Counted from the first letter of the stretch, positions 43,632 through 52,921 are shown. The stretch is DNA of 53,614 bases from Candidatus Neomarinimicrobiota bacterium (GCA_022573815.1 JACZTG010000015.1:1-53614), one strand, 5' to 3'. The notes: generated by a model from the letters alone, not told the origin. Numbers and translations: made by a program.

Positions 43632-44405
43632 TTGCTGCTTGTTGATTCACATATACATCTCGATTCAAAAGTTTATTCCGAAGACTTGCCTCTACTGATT
43701 TTCAATGCTAATGCTTCGGGAGTTGATGTTATGATTACTCCCGGTACATCAATTGAATCAAGCAAAAATTGCGTTAAAATCGCAACTGAATATGACAGTG
43801 TTTATTCCGCGGTTGGAGTACATCCGCATAATGCGGACAATGCCGAAGACGAATTTATTGTTTCACTGAAAGAACTGGCTAAAGATAAAACTGTCGTCGC
43901 AATAGGTGAAATAGGGTTGGATTTTAACAAGAATTATTCAAGTCTCGAAGCACAATCGAAAATTTTTAAGGCTCAGATAAAACTTGCGCAGGAACTCGAT
44001 CTGCCGATGATAATCCATAACAGGGATTCGGATGAATTGATGGAGGAAATCCTGCTGTCAGCAGGTTATTTTAAGGGTGTGATTCACTGCTATACCGGAG
44101 GACCGGAATTCGCAAAAAAACTGGTTGAGATGGGATTTCAGATCGGCTTTACGGGGATAGCCACCTTCGGGAGCAAGGAAATAGAAAAGGTAATAAAATG
44201 GATGCCGTTGGATCGAATTTTAGTGGAAACAGACGGACCTTATATGACGCCCGTGCCGCATCGAGGAAAACGAAATGAGCCGTCTTACGTAAGGTATGTA
44301 GCAGAAAAAATCGCCGAGCTGAAAGAAATCTCCTTTGAAGAATTGGCTGATATGACCACAAAAAATTGTTTAGACCTGTTTGAGCGAATTAATGTCGCCT
44401 CGTAA
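43632..44405 (+). CDS. tatD: TatD family metal-dependent hydrolase (DNase)
   Basis: The 257-residue protein is a TIM-barrel amidohydrolase-like enzyme. Metal ligands are DSHIHLD at the N-terminus, GEIGLDFNKN (Glu), HNRDSDELM, HCYTGG and ETDGPYMTPVPHRGKRNEP. TatD enzymes show Mg-dependent 3'-5' exonuclease and endonuclease activity on DNA. The start is TTG, 18 bases after metG. The order metG-tatD-rsmA is common across bacteria. The end overlaps rsmA by 14 bases. Confidence 0.93.
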   Translation: MLLVDSHIHLDSKVYSEDLPLLIFNANASGVDVMITPGTSIESSKNCVKIATEYDSVYSAVGVHPHNADNAEDEFIVSLKELAKDKTVVAIGEIGLDFNKNYSSLEAQSKIFKAQIKLAQELDLPMIIHNRDSDELMEEILLSAGYFKGVIHCYTGGPEFAKKLVEMGFQIGFTGIATFGSKEIEKVIKWMPLDRILVETDGPYMTPVPHRGKRNEPSYVRYVAEKIAELKEISFEELADMTTKNCLDLFERINVAS

Positions 44406-45216
44406 CCAAGGATTTCGTCATAAGAAACGTTTGGGTCAAAACTTTATGATGGACAGGAATGTGGCCGCTAAAATAGTAGATGCCTCGGAAATTGGCGAGA
44501 ATGATGTAGTGCTTGAGATTGGTCCCGGAATGGGGAGCCTTACAAAGGAGTTATTGAGTGTCGCCAAAAATGTGACAGCGGTAGAAATAGACGAGCGATT
44601 AGTTGAAAATTTGAAAGTGGATTTTGAGGATAATGATAACTTTAAAATCGTTCATAAAGATTTTTTGGAATTTGATATTTCCGGTTTCGCCGCTGCAACG
44701 GGAAGAAAAATAAAAATTGTCGGTAATATCCCTTATAATATTACGAGTCAAATTCTTATTCATACCTTTGATCATTTCAGCGCTGTCAGCAGCCTCACGG
44801 TGACGATGCAGAAGGAGGTAGCCGACAGAATTCTGAGTAATGCCGGAAGCAAGAATTATGGAATACTTTCGGTATATGCAGCGTTGTTTTCTCATCCAAA
44901 GAAGCTGTTCAACGTTTCACGCGGCGTATTCAATCCTAAGCCGAAAGTTGAATCGTCGGCGGTTATGTTCAAAATCAAAAATAGACTGCCTGACGATTTA
45001 TTAGACTTAGATTTGTTTAAAAAAGTCGTTCGCAAGACATTCGGCAAAAGGCGTAAAATGCTTAGAAACAGCCTCAAAGAAATTGGCGAGTGCACAGAAT
45101 TTCTTGCGGAAAATGGATTTGATCTCCGGAGACGTCCTGAATCCCTTGATGTAGAGGAGTTTATTGAACTTTCCAATGCTATTCATAGGTGGCAAAAGAG
45201 CGATAGCGATTCCTAA
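44392..45216 (+). CDS. rsmA: 16S rRNA dimethyladenosine transferase KsgA/RsmA
   Basis: The protein has 274 residues from ATG 44392, in the usual size range. It dimethylates A1518 and A1519 of 16S rRNA using SAM. Motifs are KKRLGQNFMMD, VLEIGPGMGSLTKELL (SAM loop), NIPYNITSQIL (catalytic NxPY) and GVFNPKPKVESSAV. An in-frame TTG at 44380 would add four residues (MSEL) and is less likely. A terminator hairpin follows at 45237-45267 and closes the operon. Confidence 0.95.
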   Translation: MSPRNQGFRHKKRLGQNFMMDRNVAAKIVDASEIGENDVVLEIGPGMGSLTKELLSVAKNVTAVEIDERLVENLKVDFEDNDNFKIVHKDFLEFDISGFAAATGRKIKIVGNIPYNITSQILIHTFDHFSAVSSLTVTMQKEVADRILSNAGSKNYGILSVYAALFSHPKKLFNVSRGVFNPKPKVESSAVMFKIKNRLPDDLLDLDLFKKVVRKTFGKRRKMLRNSLKEIGECTEFLAENGFDLRRRPESLDVEEFIELSNAIHRWQKSDSDS

Positions 45217-45236
45217 GTTTATAATTATAGACGGTA

Positions 45237-45267
45237 AAGAAGGCGGAGATAATCAACTCTGCCTTTT
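45237..45267 (+). terminator. Rho-independent terminator after rsmA
   Basis: The stem AAGGCGGAG (45240-45248) pairs with CTCTGCCTT (45257-45265) through one G-T pair. The loop is 8 bases and a short T tract follows. Confidence 0.7.
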
Positions 45268-45309
45268 ACATTCATTCAAATAAATCTTATTAAATTGATT
45301 ACAAATGAT

Positions 45310-45338
45310 TTGACTTGGATAGGTGATAATTCTAAATT
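45310..45338 (+). promoter_or_regulatory. Candidate sigma-70-type promoter of mltG-pcrA
   Basis: TTGACT (45310-45315) and TAAATT (45333-45338) are 17 bp apart, giving a leader of about 30 bases to the mltG ATG. Confidence 0.55.
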
Positions 45339-45375
45339 GATGTTCGTCTTTTTTTCGGACGTGCAAAATTAAATA

Positions 45376-46422
45376 ATGAAGAAAACTTTTGAAATAAATA
45401 TTGGAGTGATTGTCGCTGGCGGCGTTTTAATACTGTTTTCACTTCTTTTTTATTTTTTACTGATGACCGGTATTCAGCTTCCAAATGATGATGAAGAGTA
45501 TTACCTCCTGACAATTCCTATGGGAGCGAGTTTGGGTCAGGTGGCAGACAGCCTGTTATCTTTAGGAGTTACCGATTCTCGAAGAGAAGTTACAACGGCG
45601 GGTAGAATGCTTGGCGCTGATAAACTCATTAAAGCCGGTAGATATAAACTCAAGGCAGGCTCAAGGCTTTATGAAATATTTAATCTGATAACTTCGGGCG
45701 ATGTGGAGCCTATCGTAGTGACTCTTTTAGAGGGCTGGAGCGCCAGAAGGATTGCCGAAGAACTGGCTGATAAACTCGATATAAATAAAACGCTATTTAA
45801 AAACCATCTGTCGGACTCTGCATATATAAGGAGTCTTGGTATGGATGTTCCTCATTTAGAGGGCTATCTGTACCCCGACACATATCATTTCAGTTTTGGT
45901 ATGAACGAAAAATCGATGATACAATGGATGGTGACTCTCTTCTTTGAAAAATTCGGTGAGGCGGAAAAAAAGAGAGCAGAAGAACTTTCTATGTCAGTAA
46001 GAGAAATTATCACTCTTGCTTCAATTATTGAAGGCGAGGTAGTTCAGGATGAAGAAAGACCGATAGTATCATCTGTATATCATAACAGACTTAACAACGG
46101 TATGCGGCTTCAGGCGGATCCGACTATACAATATATATTAACTGACGGCCCCCGAAGGTTGTCAAGAAAAGATCTCTTTATCAAATCACCTTATAATACT
46201 TACAGGCACAGCGGACTTCCGCCCGGACCGATAGGTAATCCCGGTTTTCCGTCAATACAAGCGGCTCTCTGGCCGGCAGAAACTGACTTTATTTATTTTG
46301 TAGCAACAGGTGACGGTTATCATACGTTTTCCAATACGCTGGAAGAACATAATATAGCGAAACAAAAATTACGGAAATTGAGACAAGAATATGATAGACA
46401 GCAGTTGGAGAACACAAAGTGA
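45376..46422 (+). CDS. mltG: Endolytic murein transglycosylase MltG
   Basis: The protein has 348 residues. One N-terminal membrane anchor (IGVIVAGGVLILFSLLFYFLL) precedes a LysM-like region (about 40-120) and the YceG catalytic domain. The catalytic Glu219 is in ASIIEGEVVQDEER. Other family motifs are LEGYLYPDTYHF, ADPTIQY and SPYNTYRHSGLPPGPIGNPG. It cuts nascent glycan strands and so sets their length. No Shine-Dalgarno sequence is evident before the ATG. The stop overlaps pcrA by GTGA. Confidence 0.95.
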   Translation: MKKTFEINIGVIVAGGVLILFSLLFYFLLMTGIQLPNDDEEYYLLTIPMGASLGQVADSLLSLGVTDSRREVTTAGRMLGADKLIKAGRYKLKAGSRLYEIFNLITSGDVEPIVVTLLEGWSARRIAEELADKLDINKTLFKNHLSDSAYIRSLGMDVPHLEGYLYPDTYHFSFGMNEKSMIQWMVTLFFEKFGEAEKKRAEELSMSVREIITLASIIEGEVVQDEERPIVSSVYHNRLNNGMRLQADPTIQYILTDGPRRLSRKDLFIKSPYNTYRHSGLPPGPIGNPGFPSIQAALWPAETDFIYFVATGDGYHTFSNTLEEHNIAKQKLRKLRQEYDRQQLENTK

Positions 46423-48608
46423 GCGGGTTAAATCTCCAAGAACTGTTAAATCCGGAACAATTGGCAGCCGCCACAACGGTGGACGGCCCGATACTGATAT
46501 TGGCCGGCGCCGGGAGCGGCAAAACGAGAGTTATAACTCATAGGATTGCCTACCTTATTAAGGAGGCGGGCGTAAGTCCTGAAAATATTCTGGCTGTAAC
46601 TTTCACGAATAAAGCAGCGGAGGAAATGCGTGAAAGGATGAAAAAGATTTTAGGCGCGAAAGCGGCGAAAGTGCAGCTAAGCACGTTTCATTCGACCTGC
46701 GCAAGGCTACTCAGACAGGAATGTGAGTTATTGGGTATGCCGCGTAATTTCAGCATTTATGACAGCTCGGACCAGATTTCGGTCATCAAAGAGGTAATGG
46801 AAGACTTGGGAATCGAGTCCGGCGATTATAAACCAAAGCAATTCAGGTCGGCTATCAGCCGTTCAAAGAACAATATGCTGACTCCGAGAGACTTGATGGA
46901 AAAGGGAGGTTACTTTAACGAATTAACCGCAGAAGTACTCTCCGCGTACAATGTAATTTTAAAGAGATCGTCTGCGCTCGACTTTGATGATCTGTTACTC
47001 AAACCGTTAGAGTTATTCAGAAACAATGAGGAACTGAAAACAAAATACAGAGATAGATACAAATATCTTCTCGTTGACGAGTTTCAGGACACGAACAGGG
47101 CGCAATTCGAGCTGCTGCTCTATCTCACAGGAGAAGATAAAAACCTGTGCGTGGTCGGAGATGACGATCAGTCAATCTATGGATGGAGAGGCGCCGACAT
47201 CTCCAATATATTGAATTTCGAGAAACACTTTCCTGATACCAAAGTATTTAAATTAGAACAGAATTACCGCTCTACTAAGCACATACTCGGAGCCGCTTCC
47301 AGCGTTGTTAAAAACAACAAGAAGAGAAAAAAGAAGAAGCTGTGGACAGATTCCGCTGAGGGTAAAGTGGTGACCTTTATTAAAACTTCTGACGACAGGA
47401 GTGAAGCAGCCCAGATTCAGGCGTATATACAGGAAGAAATTTTTAACGAAAAGAGAACTTTCAAAGATTTTGCCATACTTTACAGAACTAACGCTCAAAG
47501 CAGGGTTTTGGAGGAAGCGCTTCGGTTGGAAGGAATTGCCTACGTTATAGTCGGCGGTGTGAAATTCTATGATCGTAAAGAAGTCAAAGACCTGTTGAGC
47601 TATCTCAGGCTGATTTCTAATCCGAACGATTCGGCAAGTTTGAAGAGAGTTATTAATTATCCTCCCCGTGGCTTAGGTGCGGTGACTTTAAGAAAAATCA
47701 AGGAGTTCGCCCTCAGCAACAAACTGTTGTTCTGGGAGGCTTTAGAACGTTTAGATGAGATAGAAATCGGGACGAAACAGAAAAAAAGCTTGACCGGATT
47801 TAGAAAACTGATCGAAAAATATACCGAATTAAAAAAGGAACTTCCCCTTGAGGAACTTGTAAGAGTGTTAGATGAGGAGCTTGGGATAAGAAAATTGCTG
47901 AAACAGGAAGGCACGGAAGAATCGCTGCAGCGGGAAGCAAATATCAGGGAACTCTTTAACAGCATTTCCGAATTTTGCGAACAGAACCCGGGAACCGATC
48001 TTGACGGTTTTTTAGAAAATGTAGCGCTCGTATCCGATATTGACAGTTTAGATTCGGCGCAGAATGCAGTTAAGCTAATGACTCTTCACTCTTCAAAAGG
48101 ATTGGAATTTCCTGTAATATTTATTGCAGGCTGCGAAGACGGACTTCTTCCCCTTATTCGTGAAGCCGATATAAATGGCGAGAGCGAAAATATCGAAGAG
48201 GAACGAAGACTGTTTTACGTAGGAATGACGCGGGCTAAAGAGAAGCTTTATCTTACAAGCGCAGCAGTTCGTCGAACATACGGAAATTTCACTCCGTCCA
48301 AAGAATCACCCTTTTTGTCTGAAATTGATGAAAAAAATATTGAAACTGTTCAGCCTGAGTATAGAATTAATCAATTAAAAGCCGCCTCTGTTTCAAGAGC
48401 GAGAAAGCCGTATCGTTCCAAGAAAGGAACAGCTGATTCAAAATATAAAATTGTAGCCGGAAATATAGTATCGCATAAACTTTTCGGCAAAGGGAAGGTT
48501 TTGGAGGTAACTCCCGATCATGGCGACCTGAAACTCGTCGTGGATTTCGGCGAAGTAGGCACCAAGAATTTACTCGCCGGTTATGCCAAGTTAGAGGTTA
48601 TTTCATAG
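46419..48608 (+). CDS. pcrA: UvrD/PcrA-type ATP-dependent DNA helicase
   Basis: The protein has 729 residues and a GTG start. The superfamily 1 motifs appear in order: GAGSGKT at 30-36, TFTNKAAEEMRERM, LVDEFQDTNRAQ (Walker B), GDDDQSIYGWRGAD, YRSTKHILGAAS, LMTLHSSKGLEFPVIF and ERRLFYVGMTRAKEKLYLT. The C-terminal 50 residues (IVSHKLFGKGKVLEV) are the Tudor-like RNA-polymerase-binding tail of PcrA. It acts in nucleotide excision and replication-transcription conflict repair. It is co-translated with mltG. Confidence 0.95.
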   Translation: MSGLNLQELLNPEQLAAATTVDGPILILAGAGSGKTRVITHRIAYLIKEAGVSPENILAVTFTNKAAEEMRERMKKILGAKAAKVQLSTFHSTCARLLRQECELLGMPRNFSIYDSSDQISVIKEVMEDLGIESGDYKPKQFRSAISRSKNNMLTPRDLMEKGGYFNELTAEVLSAYNVILKRSSALDFDDLLLKPLELFRNNEELKTKYRDRYKYLLVDEFQDTNRAQFELLLYLTGEDKNLCVVGDDDQSIYGWRGADISNILNFEKHFPDTKVFKLEQNYRSTKHILGAASSVVKNNKKRKKKKLWTDSAEGKVVTFIKTSDDRSEAAQIQAYIQEEIFNEKRTFKDFAILYRTNAQSRVLEEALRLEGIAYVIVGGVKFYDRKEVKDLLSYLRLISNPNDSASLKRVINYPPRGLGAVTLRKIKEFALSNKLLFWEALERLDEIEIGTKQKKSLTGFRKLIEKYTELKKELPLEELVRVLDEELGIRKLLKQEGTEESLQREANIRELFNSISEFCEQNPGTDLDGFLENVALVSDIDSLDSAQNAVKLMTLHSSKGLEFPVIFIAGCEDGLLPLIREADINGESENIEEERRLFYVGMTRAKEKLYLTSAAVRRTYGNFTPSKESPFLSEIDEKNIETVQPEYRINQLKAASVSRARKPYRSKKGTADSKYKIVAGNIVSHKLFGKGKVLEVTPDHGDLKLVVDFGEVGTKNLLAGYAKLEVIS

Positions 48609-48619
48609 CGGAGGCATAT

Positions 48620-51600
48620 TTGAATCGATTCAACTGTTCTCTTATCTTGCTCCTTCTGTTCCTCAATTTCGGGCCTCTTTATTCCCAAACTGATGATAAT
48701 GAAAAGTTTATTTTCGCTTCCAAACTGTATGAAGATAAACTCTATGATGTTGCCGCTTCCCAGCTGAACGAGTTTTTGGAGAGCTATCCTGATTCCCCGC
48801 TTAGAATGAATGCGCTGAGTTTATTAGGAAATTCATATTACAGCCTTGAAAATTTCAGTGACGCCCGGAGAATATATTTTCAGATAGAAGAGGAGTATCA
48901 CGGTACTCCCGAATCGGAAGAGGCTTTCAAGCGTGCCGCTCTCTCAAGTGAGCAGCTGGGAGACTTTATTCCTGCGGCTGTTACGTTTAAGAAATTCACT
49001 GCCTATTATCCCAAGAGTAAGTTTGTCGAGTCGGCATATCTTGCAAGCGGATTCAACTATCTGAAAGGGGGGATGGATGACCTGACCTTGTCAATACTTC
49101 AGGAACTCCTCACTCTTAACCCGGAAAGTGAAAACTCTCTGGTCGCCTTGACCGTCCGCGCGACCGTCTATGAAAATAAAGATAGGTATGTTGAGGCTTT
49201 GAGTGAGCTTGAGCTCGCAGTAAAGCATACGCATTCGAAAAAACATCTATCTCTCATATTGCATTCGAAAGGGAGAATACAAACTAAATTATCGGATTAT
49301 AAGGGAGCGGCAAAAACTCTCCAACGTCTCGCCAAACTATCAAGAGATGATGAAGAAGTTCAGAAGGGTTTATTGCTGCTGGGAGACCTGGAATTATCAG
49401 GAAGAAATTATAATTCCGCGTATAAAAGATATAAATCCGTTGAGGAATTGACCGGAAGAGAACTGAAAAATGAGGCGTTATTGCGGATGGGCGATGCTAA
49501 AACGCTTTCGGAAAATTATGATGAAGCCTTAAAAGAATATCGGAAAATAGACGTGCGATCGTTATCGGAAAATGAAAAGACTTTATTGGATTTTAGATTC
49601 GGTTATGCGTCCGAACAAGCGGGAAAGCCTTTAGAGGCGCTGAATTATTATGATAAGGTGCTGCGGCAGGGCTCCGCCGATGATATGAAGTTGAACGAAG
49701 AAACACTGAAAAGGCTGGTTGACTTGTCGTTGGAGCTAAAAGACACTCGAGCGGCGCTGAACTATTCTGTCGGCTATCTGAGAAATAATCCTGCCGGAAA
49801 TGAACGGACATATTTTGCGTTCCGCGCAGGAGAGCTATATCAGCAGCTCGGCGAATATGAATCCGCTGTCACCTATTACAAACTCGTGACTGAAAAATCC
49901 GTGAAGAATCCTATGTCCGACGATGCTTCTTTCGGTCTGGCAAAAAGCTATTTCGAGCTCGGATTGATCGAAGAATCGTTGCAAGAACTCGAACGGTTAG
50001 CGGCTTTCTTTCCGGGAAGCAGCAGCGGGAAAAATGCTGAAGTCTTATCAACGCACATCGAAGAGCAGATTAGGAAAGAAAGCGAAATTGGTTTTGAGCG
50101 GCTCGCCGGGCTGATGGGTGACCTGATAAGCGGTAAGCCGCGCGAGGGTCTTCAGATGGAGCTGGCTTCGATTTATTACGAAGAGATGAAAGATTTCGAG
50201 AGGGCGGAGAGGATGCTGAAAAATATATTAAAATCCGCCGCCTCAGATTCTGTTAAGGCCACGGCTCTGTTTATGCTTGGAGATATAAACCTTAAACTTG
50301 CCGCTAAAGCAAGCATCGAACAAGATAAGGAAATGGAGAAGTTTTATCATCAGCAGGCTCGATTCGTATTGACAGATCTTTCGCAGAAGTATCCGTTTTA
50401 TGATAATATTTCTTCCGTTGCGTATTTTCTGGCAACGCTGGTTGACGGCACAGATGCGGAAAAGCTCAGCTCAATGCGGTCGTTTCTGAAAAGATATCCT
50501 AAATCAGAATTTATCGGAAAAGCGCTTTTTAAAATTGGAAATTATCAAATGTCTGCCGGCAATTTGAGAAACGCGCGTAAAACGTTTGAGAGGATTCTAA
50601 AAGAATTTCCGATGGGTCCCGAATCAGAAAAAGCCTCTATGCGGATAGCGACAATCAGCGCCCGCGAGAATTCGGGAGAGAGGGAAAGACTGGACCTCTC
50701 TTATTACCTCAGGCGGTATCCGGGGGGAGCGGATATTGTGAGAGCGAAATACCTGATGGGAAATTCTCTGTTTGAATCGGGAAAGCAGGCAGAGGCGATG
50801 AAGCAGTACTCGGATATTATAGAAAATCATTATTACTCTGAATACGTTGACAGCGTTAGCTCAAAACGGGGTATGGTCTATTACAACGCGGGCAAATACG
50901 AACTTGCGCTGGAGAATTTTATCTCCGGCGGCGGCGAGCGGTCATGGTTTTCCAATCTGGTGCTGCCTTATAATATTCCGGTGGTGGGAGAGGAATTATA
51001 TTATGCGGGTTCTTCATCGGAAAAGTTAGGCGATACGCGGATGGCGAAGTCATTCTACAGACGGTATCTCCAATGGAGCGGAGGCGGGGATAATTCCGCT
51101 ATCGCCGCGCAAGCTCTGATATCTATCTATGAGTCTGAAAACGATCCTCAGAAGATTAAGCCGCTGCTGAAATCTCTGATCAAGAAAAAATGGAAAGCTG
51201 ATGTCGCGTCAGGTTTTCATGCAAAATTAGCGGATCTGTACTTTGACGCTAAAGATTATCCCCTTGCGCGGAGCGAATATGAAATCGCTAAAAGTCTTCT
51301 GCCGGCTGCCAAGAACAAGGAATTCACTCTGAAAATTCTTACCTGCTACTTCCGTGAGGGAAAGATAACCGATGCGGAACGGGTGGAGGCTCGGTTTAAA
51401 AACCGTCATCTGAACACGGCGACAAATGATGAGCGCGCGCTGCTTCTGTATGAAAGAGGGATGTATCTCAAGAATAAGAAAAAGAACGCCGCCGCAAAGC
51501 GGCACTTCAAGGAAATAACGAAGAACTTTCCCGAAAGCCGATATGGAGCGTCATCCGAATTCGAGCTCGGTCTTTTAGAAATATTAGATGATAAAAAACA

Positions 51601-52279
51601 GGATGCTTTAATTCGATTAAGCGAGATAGCCGATAACTATCCGGAAAGCGACCTGCTTCCCGAAGTTTATCTTGCTATCGGTAAAATATTTCAGTCGGCG
51701 CAGCAGTATAACGACGCTATAGAATATTATAAAAAAACCATCGATCATCCCGAATCAGCTGATTCGAGGGAGAAAGCGTATTCAGGCTTGATAAGAAGTT
51801 ACGAAGAAGCGGGACTGCTCGAGCCCGCGCTCAGCACAGCGGTTATGTTTTCGGAGAAATATCCATATTCAGAGAACATATTCAATGTGAAGATGAAAAT
51901 CGGCAGCCTGCTGATGAATATCGGCGACTACGAGCGCGCTGTGGAACATTGGGAGGCGCTGCTTCCGTATGCCGACTCCGAATCGTCCGCGGAAATTCTC
52001 TTCTGGCTGGGAGAGAGCTATTTTAACACGGGCGATTACTCACGGGCTATAGCGGAATACCTGAAGGTCTCTTATCTGGGGAAACCGACAAAACTCGACT
52101 GGGGCGCGTCCGCCTGGTGGAAAGCGGGTAACGCCTACGAAGAATTAGGCGATTATGAAAAATCGGCTATCCTTTATCGGAAGATAATAAGTGAAAAAGG
52201 AACGCAAAGTAGTTTCGGAAAGTTCGCGCAACAGCGAATAGATTCTCTCCTGCAATCAGGAAAAATTTCGGAGGGGTAG
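48620..52279 (+). CDS. Very large exported TPR-repeat protein
   Basis: The protein has 1219 residues. The TTG start has GGAGG ahead, and a signal peptide (SLILLLLFLNFGPLYSQ) follows. TPR/BamD-YbgF-type repeats run almost end to end, many with an xxYPDSP/NFPESRY turn. Examples are AASQLNEFLESYPDSP, SAVTYYKLVTEKSV, ALFKIGNYQMSAGNLRNA, HFKEITKNFPESRYGASSEF and GESYFNTGDYSRAIAEYLKV. No catalytic domain is visible. Such proteins usually scaffold envelope complexes; here the partner is unknown. The end is overlapped by 24 bases by the convergent small membrane protein gene, which marks the start of AT-rich accessory DNA. Confidence 0.88.
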   Translation: MNRFNCSLILLLLFLNFGPLYSQTDDNEKFIFASKLYEDKLYDVAASQLNEFLESYPDSPLRMNALSLLGNSYYSLENFSDARRIYFQIEEEYHGTPESEEAFKRAALSSEQLGDFIPAAVTFKKFTAYYPKSKFVESAYLASGFNYLKGGMDDLTLSILQELLTLNPESENSLVALTVRATVYENKDRYVEALSELELAVKHTHSKKHLSLILHSKGRIQTKLSDYKGAAKTLQRLAKLSRDDEEVQKGLLLLGDLELSGRNYNSAYKRYKSVEELTGRELKNEALLRMGDAKTLSENYDEALKEYRKIDVRSLSENEKTLLDFRFGYASEQAGKPLEALNYYDKVLRQGSADDMKLNEETLKRLVDLSLELKDTRAALNYSVGYLRNNPAGNERTYFAFRAGELYQQLGEYESAVTYYKLVTEKSVKNPMSDDASFGLAKSYFELGLIEESLQELERLAAFFPGSSSGKNAEVLSTHIEEQIRKESEIGFERLAGLMGDLISGKPREGLQMELASIYYEEMKDFERAERMLKNILKSAASDSVKATALFMLGDINLKLAAKASIEQDKEMEKFYHQQARFVLTDLSQKYPFYDNISSVAYFLATLVDGTDAEKLSSMRSFLKRYPKSEFIGKALFKIGNYQMSAGNLRNARKTFERILKEFPMGPESEKASMRIATISARENSGERERLDLSYYLRRYPGGADIVRAKYLMGNSLFESGKQAEAMKQYSDIIENHYYSEYVDSVSSKRGMVYYNAGKYELALENFISGGGERSWFSNLVLPYNIPVVGEELYYAGSSSEKLGDTRMAKSFYRRYLQWSGGGDNSAIAAQALISIYESENDPQKIKPLLKSLIKKKWKADVASGFHAKLADLYFDAKDYPLARSEYEIAKSLLPAAKNKEFTLKILTCYFREGKITDAERVEARFKNRHLNTATNDERALLLYERGMYLKNKKKNAAAKRHFKEITKNFPESRYGASSEFELGLLEILDDKKQDALIRLSEIADNYPESDLLPEVYLAIGKIFQSAQQYNDAIEYYKKTIDHPESADSREKAYSGLIRSYEEAGLLEPALSTAVMFSEKYPYSENIFNVKMKIGSLLMNIGDYERAVEHWEALLPYADSESSAEILFWLGESYFNTGDYSRAIAEYLKVSYLGKPTKLDWGASAWWKAGNAYEELGDYEKSAILYRKIISEKGTQSSFGKFAQQRIDSLLQSGKISEG

Positions 52280-52645
52280 GGGTGAGGAGAGAAGAGAAGG
52301 ATGTGTAGTATTTATATCACGATCCTCAAATAATAATGCTGATCTAAGCAGTAAAGAACCTAATTTATGGAGTAAGTTTAATTCCTCATCTTTATTATTA
52401 GTCTCGGTAGCCTTCACTATAAGATTATATAGTTCTTTATAAAACTCAAACTGCAAATCCCATTTTTTTCTTTCCTTATAGATATCATGTTCTTTATTAA
52501 GTAATTCAATATTAGCTTTCAATCCTTCTTCTACTTGTTTTGATATGTTTTTTTCATTTGCTTTGGTTTGTAATTTGACTCCAACAAATGCGAATATACC
52601 CACAAGTAATGAGCTCAAAAATGAAGCGATAATTGTAGAATCCAT
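52256..52645 (-). CDS. Small membrane-anchored coiled-coil protein, unknown function
   Basis: The protein has 129 residues. One N-terminal membrane span (IIASFLSSLLVGIFAFVGVKL) is followed by a charged helical region (28-80: KANEKNISKQVEEG, LLNKEHDIYKERKKWDLQFE). The ATG has GAGGT five bases ahead. The base composition is markedly more AT-rich than the genes to the left. The last 16 residues (THPSLLSSPLPLRNFS) are encoded by a purine-rich run that overlaps the end of the TPR gene. They look unlike the rest of the protein, so the original 3' end may have been lost at a junction. I do not recognise the family. Confidence 0.6.
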   Translation of the reverse strand: MDSTIIASFLSSLLVGIFAFVGVKLQTKANEKNISKQVEEGLKANIELLNKEHDIYKERKKWDLQFEFYKELYNLIVKATETNNKDEELNLLHKLGSLLLRSALLFEDRDINTTHPSLLSSPLPLRNFS

Positions 52646-52669
52646 ATTTACCTCAGGTTTAGAATTTTA

Positions 52670-52701
52670 ATTGAGGCAATCTCCGTGTTCATTGCCTCAA
52701 T
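52670..52701 (-). terminator. Perfect 11-bp inverted repeat, candidate terminator
   Basis: ATTGAGGCAAT (52670-52680) and ATTGCCTCAAT (52691-52701) pair perfectly around a 10-base loop. It stands between two minus-strand ORFs, 16 bases past the stop of the upstream one. The flanking T run is weak, so it may be a processing or regulatory hairpin instead. Confidence 0.5.
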
Positions 52702-52716
52702 ATTTAATTATCATTA

Positions 52717-52851
52717 CTAAATATCAAGCCCAAGTTCTTCTCTCATTAGTTTTAGAGATTTGCCTGTGAGTCTGCCCATATTTCCGTGGAAATTATCTAT
52801 TGAATCTCCTTCTAGTGCCTTATCGATTATATTTGTTAATTCAGGTAACAT
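52717..52851 (-). CDS. Possible small protein or remnant of a longer gene
   Basis: The ATG-to-TAG frame encodes 44 residues: MLPELTNIIDKALEG, then DSIDNFHGNMGRLTG, then KSLKLMREELGLDI. The frame stays open 16 codons further upstream (to a TGA near 52898) and reads plausibly (NPLTLGGNSLDE) but offers no start codon with a good ribosome site. It could be a true small protein or the C-terminal remnant of a broken gene. Composition is helix-forming and amphipathic. It fills most of the otherwise empty 276-base gap between its neighbours; I see no other feature there besides the hairpin at 52670-52701. Confidence 0.35.
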   Translation of the reverse strand: MLPELTNIIDKALEGDSIDNFHGNMGRLTGKSLKLMREELGLDI

Positions 52852-52921
52852 TTCATCAAGTGAGTTGCCTCCAAGAGTTAGTGGATTAGATGGCCGTCAA
52901 CGGTAAGTTCCTATTGTTGAT

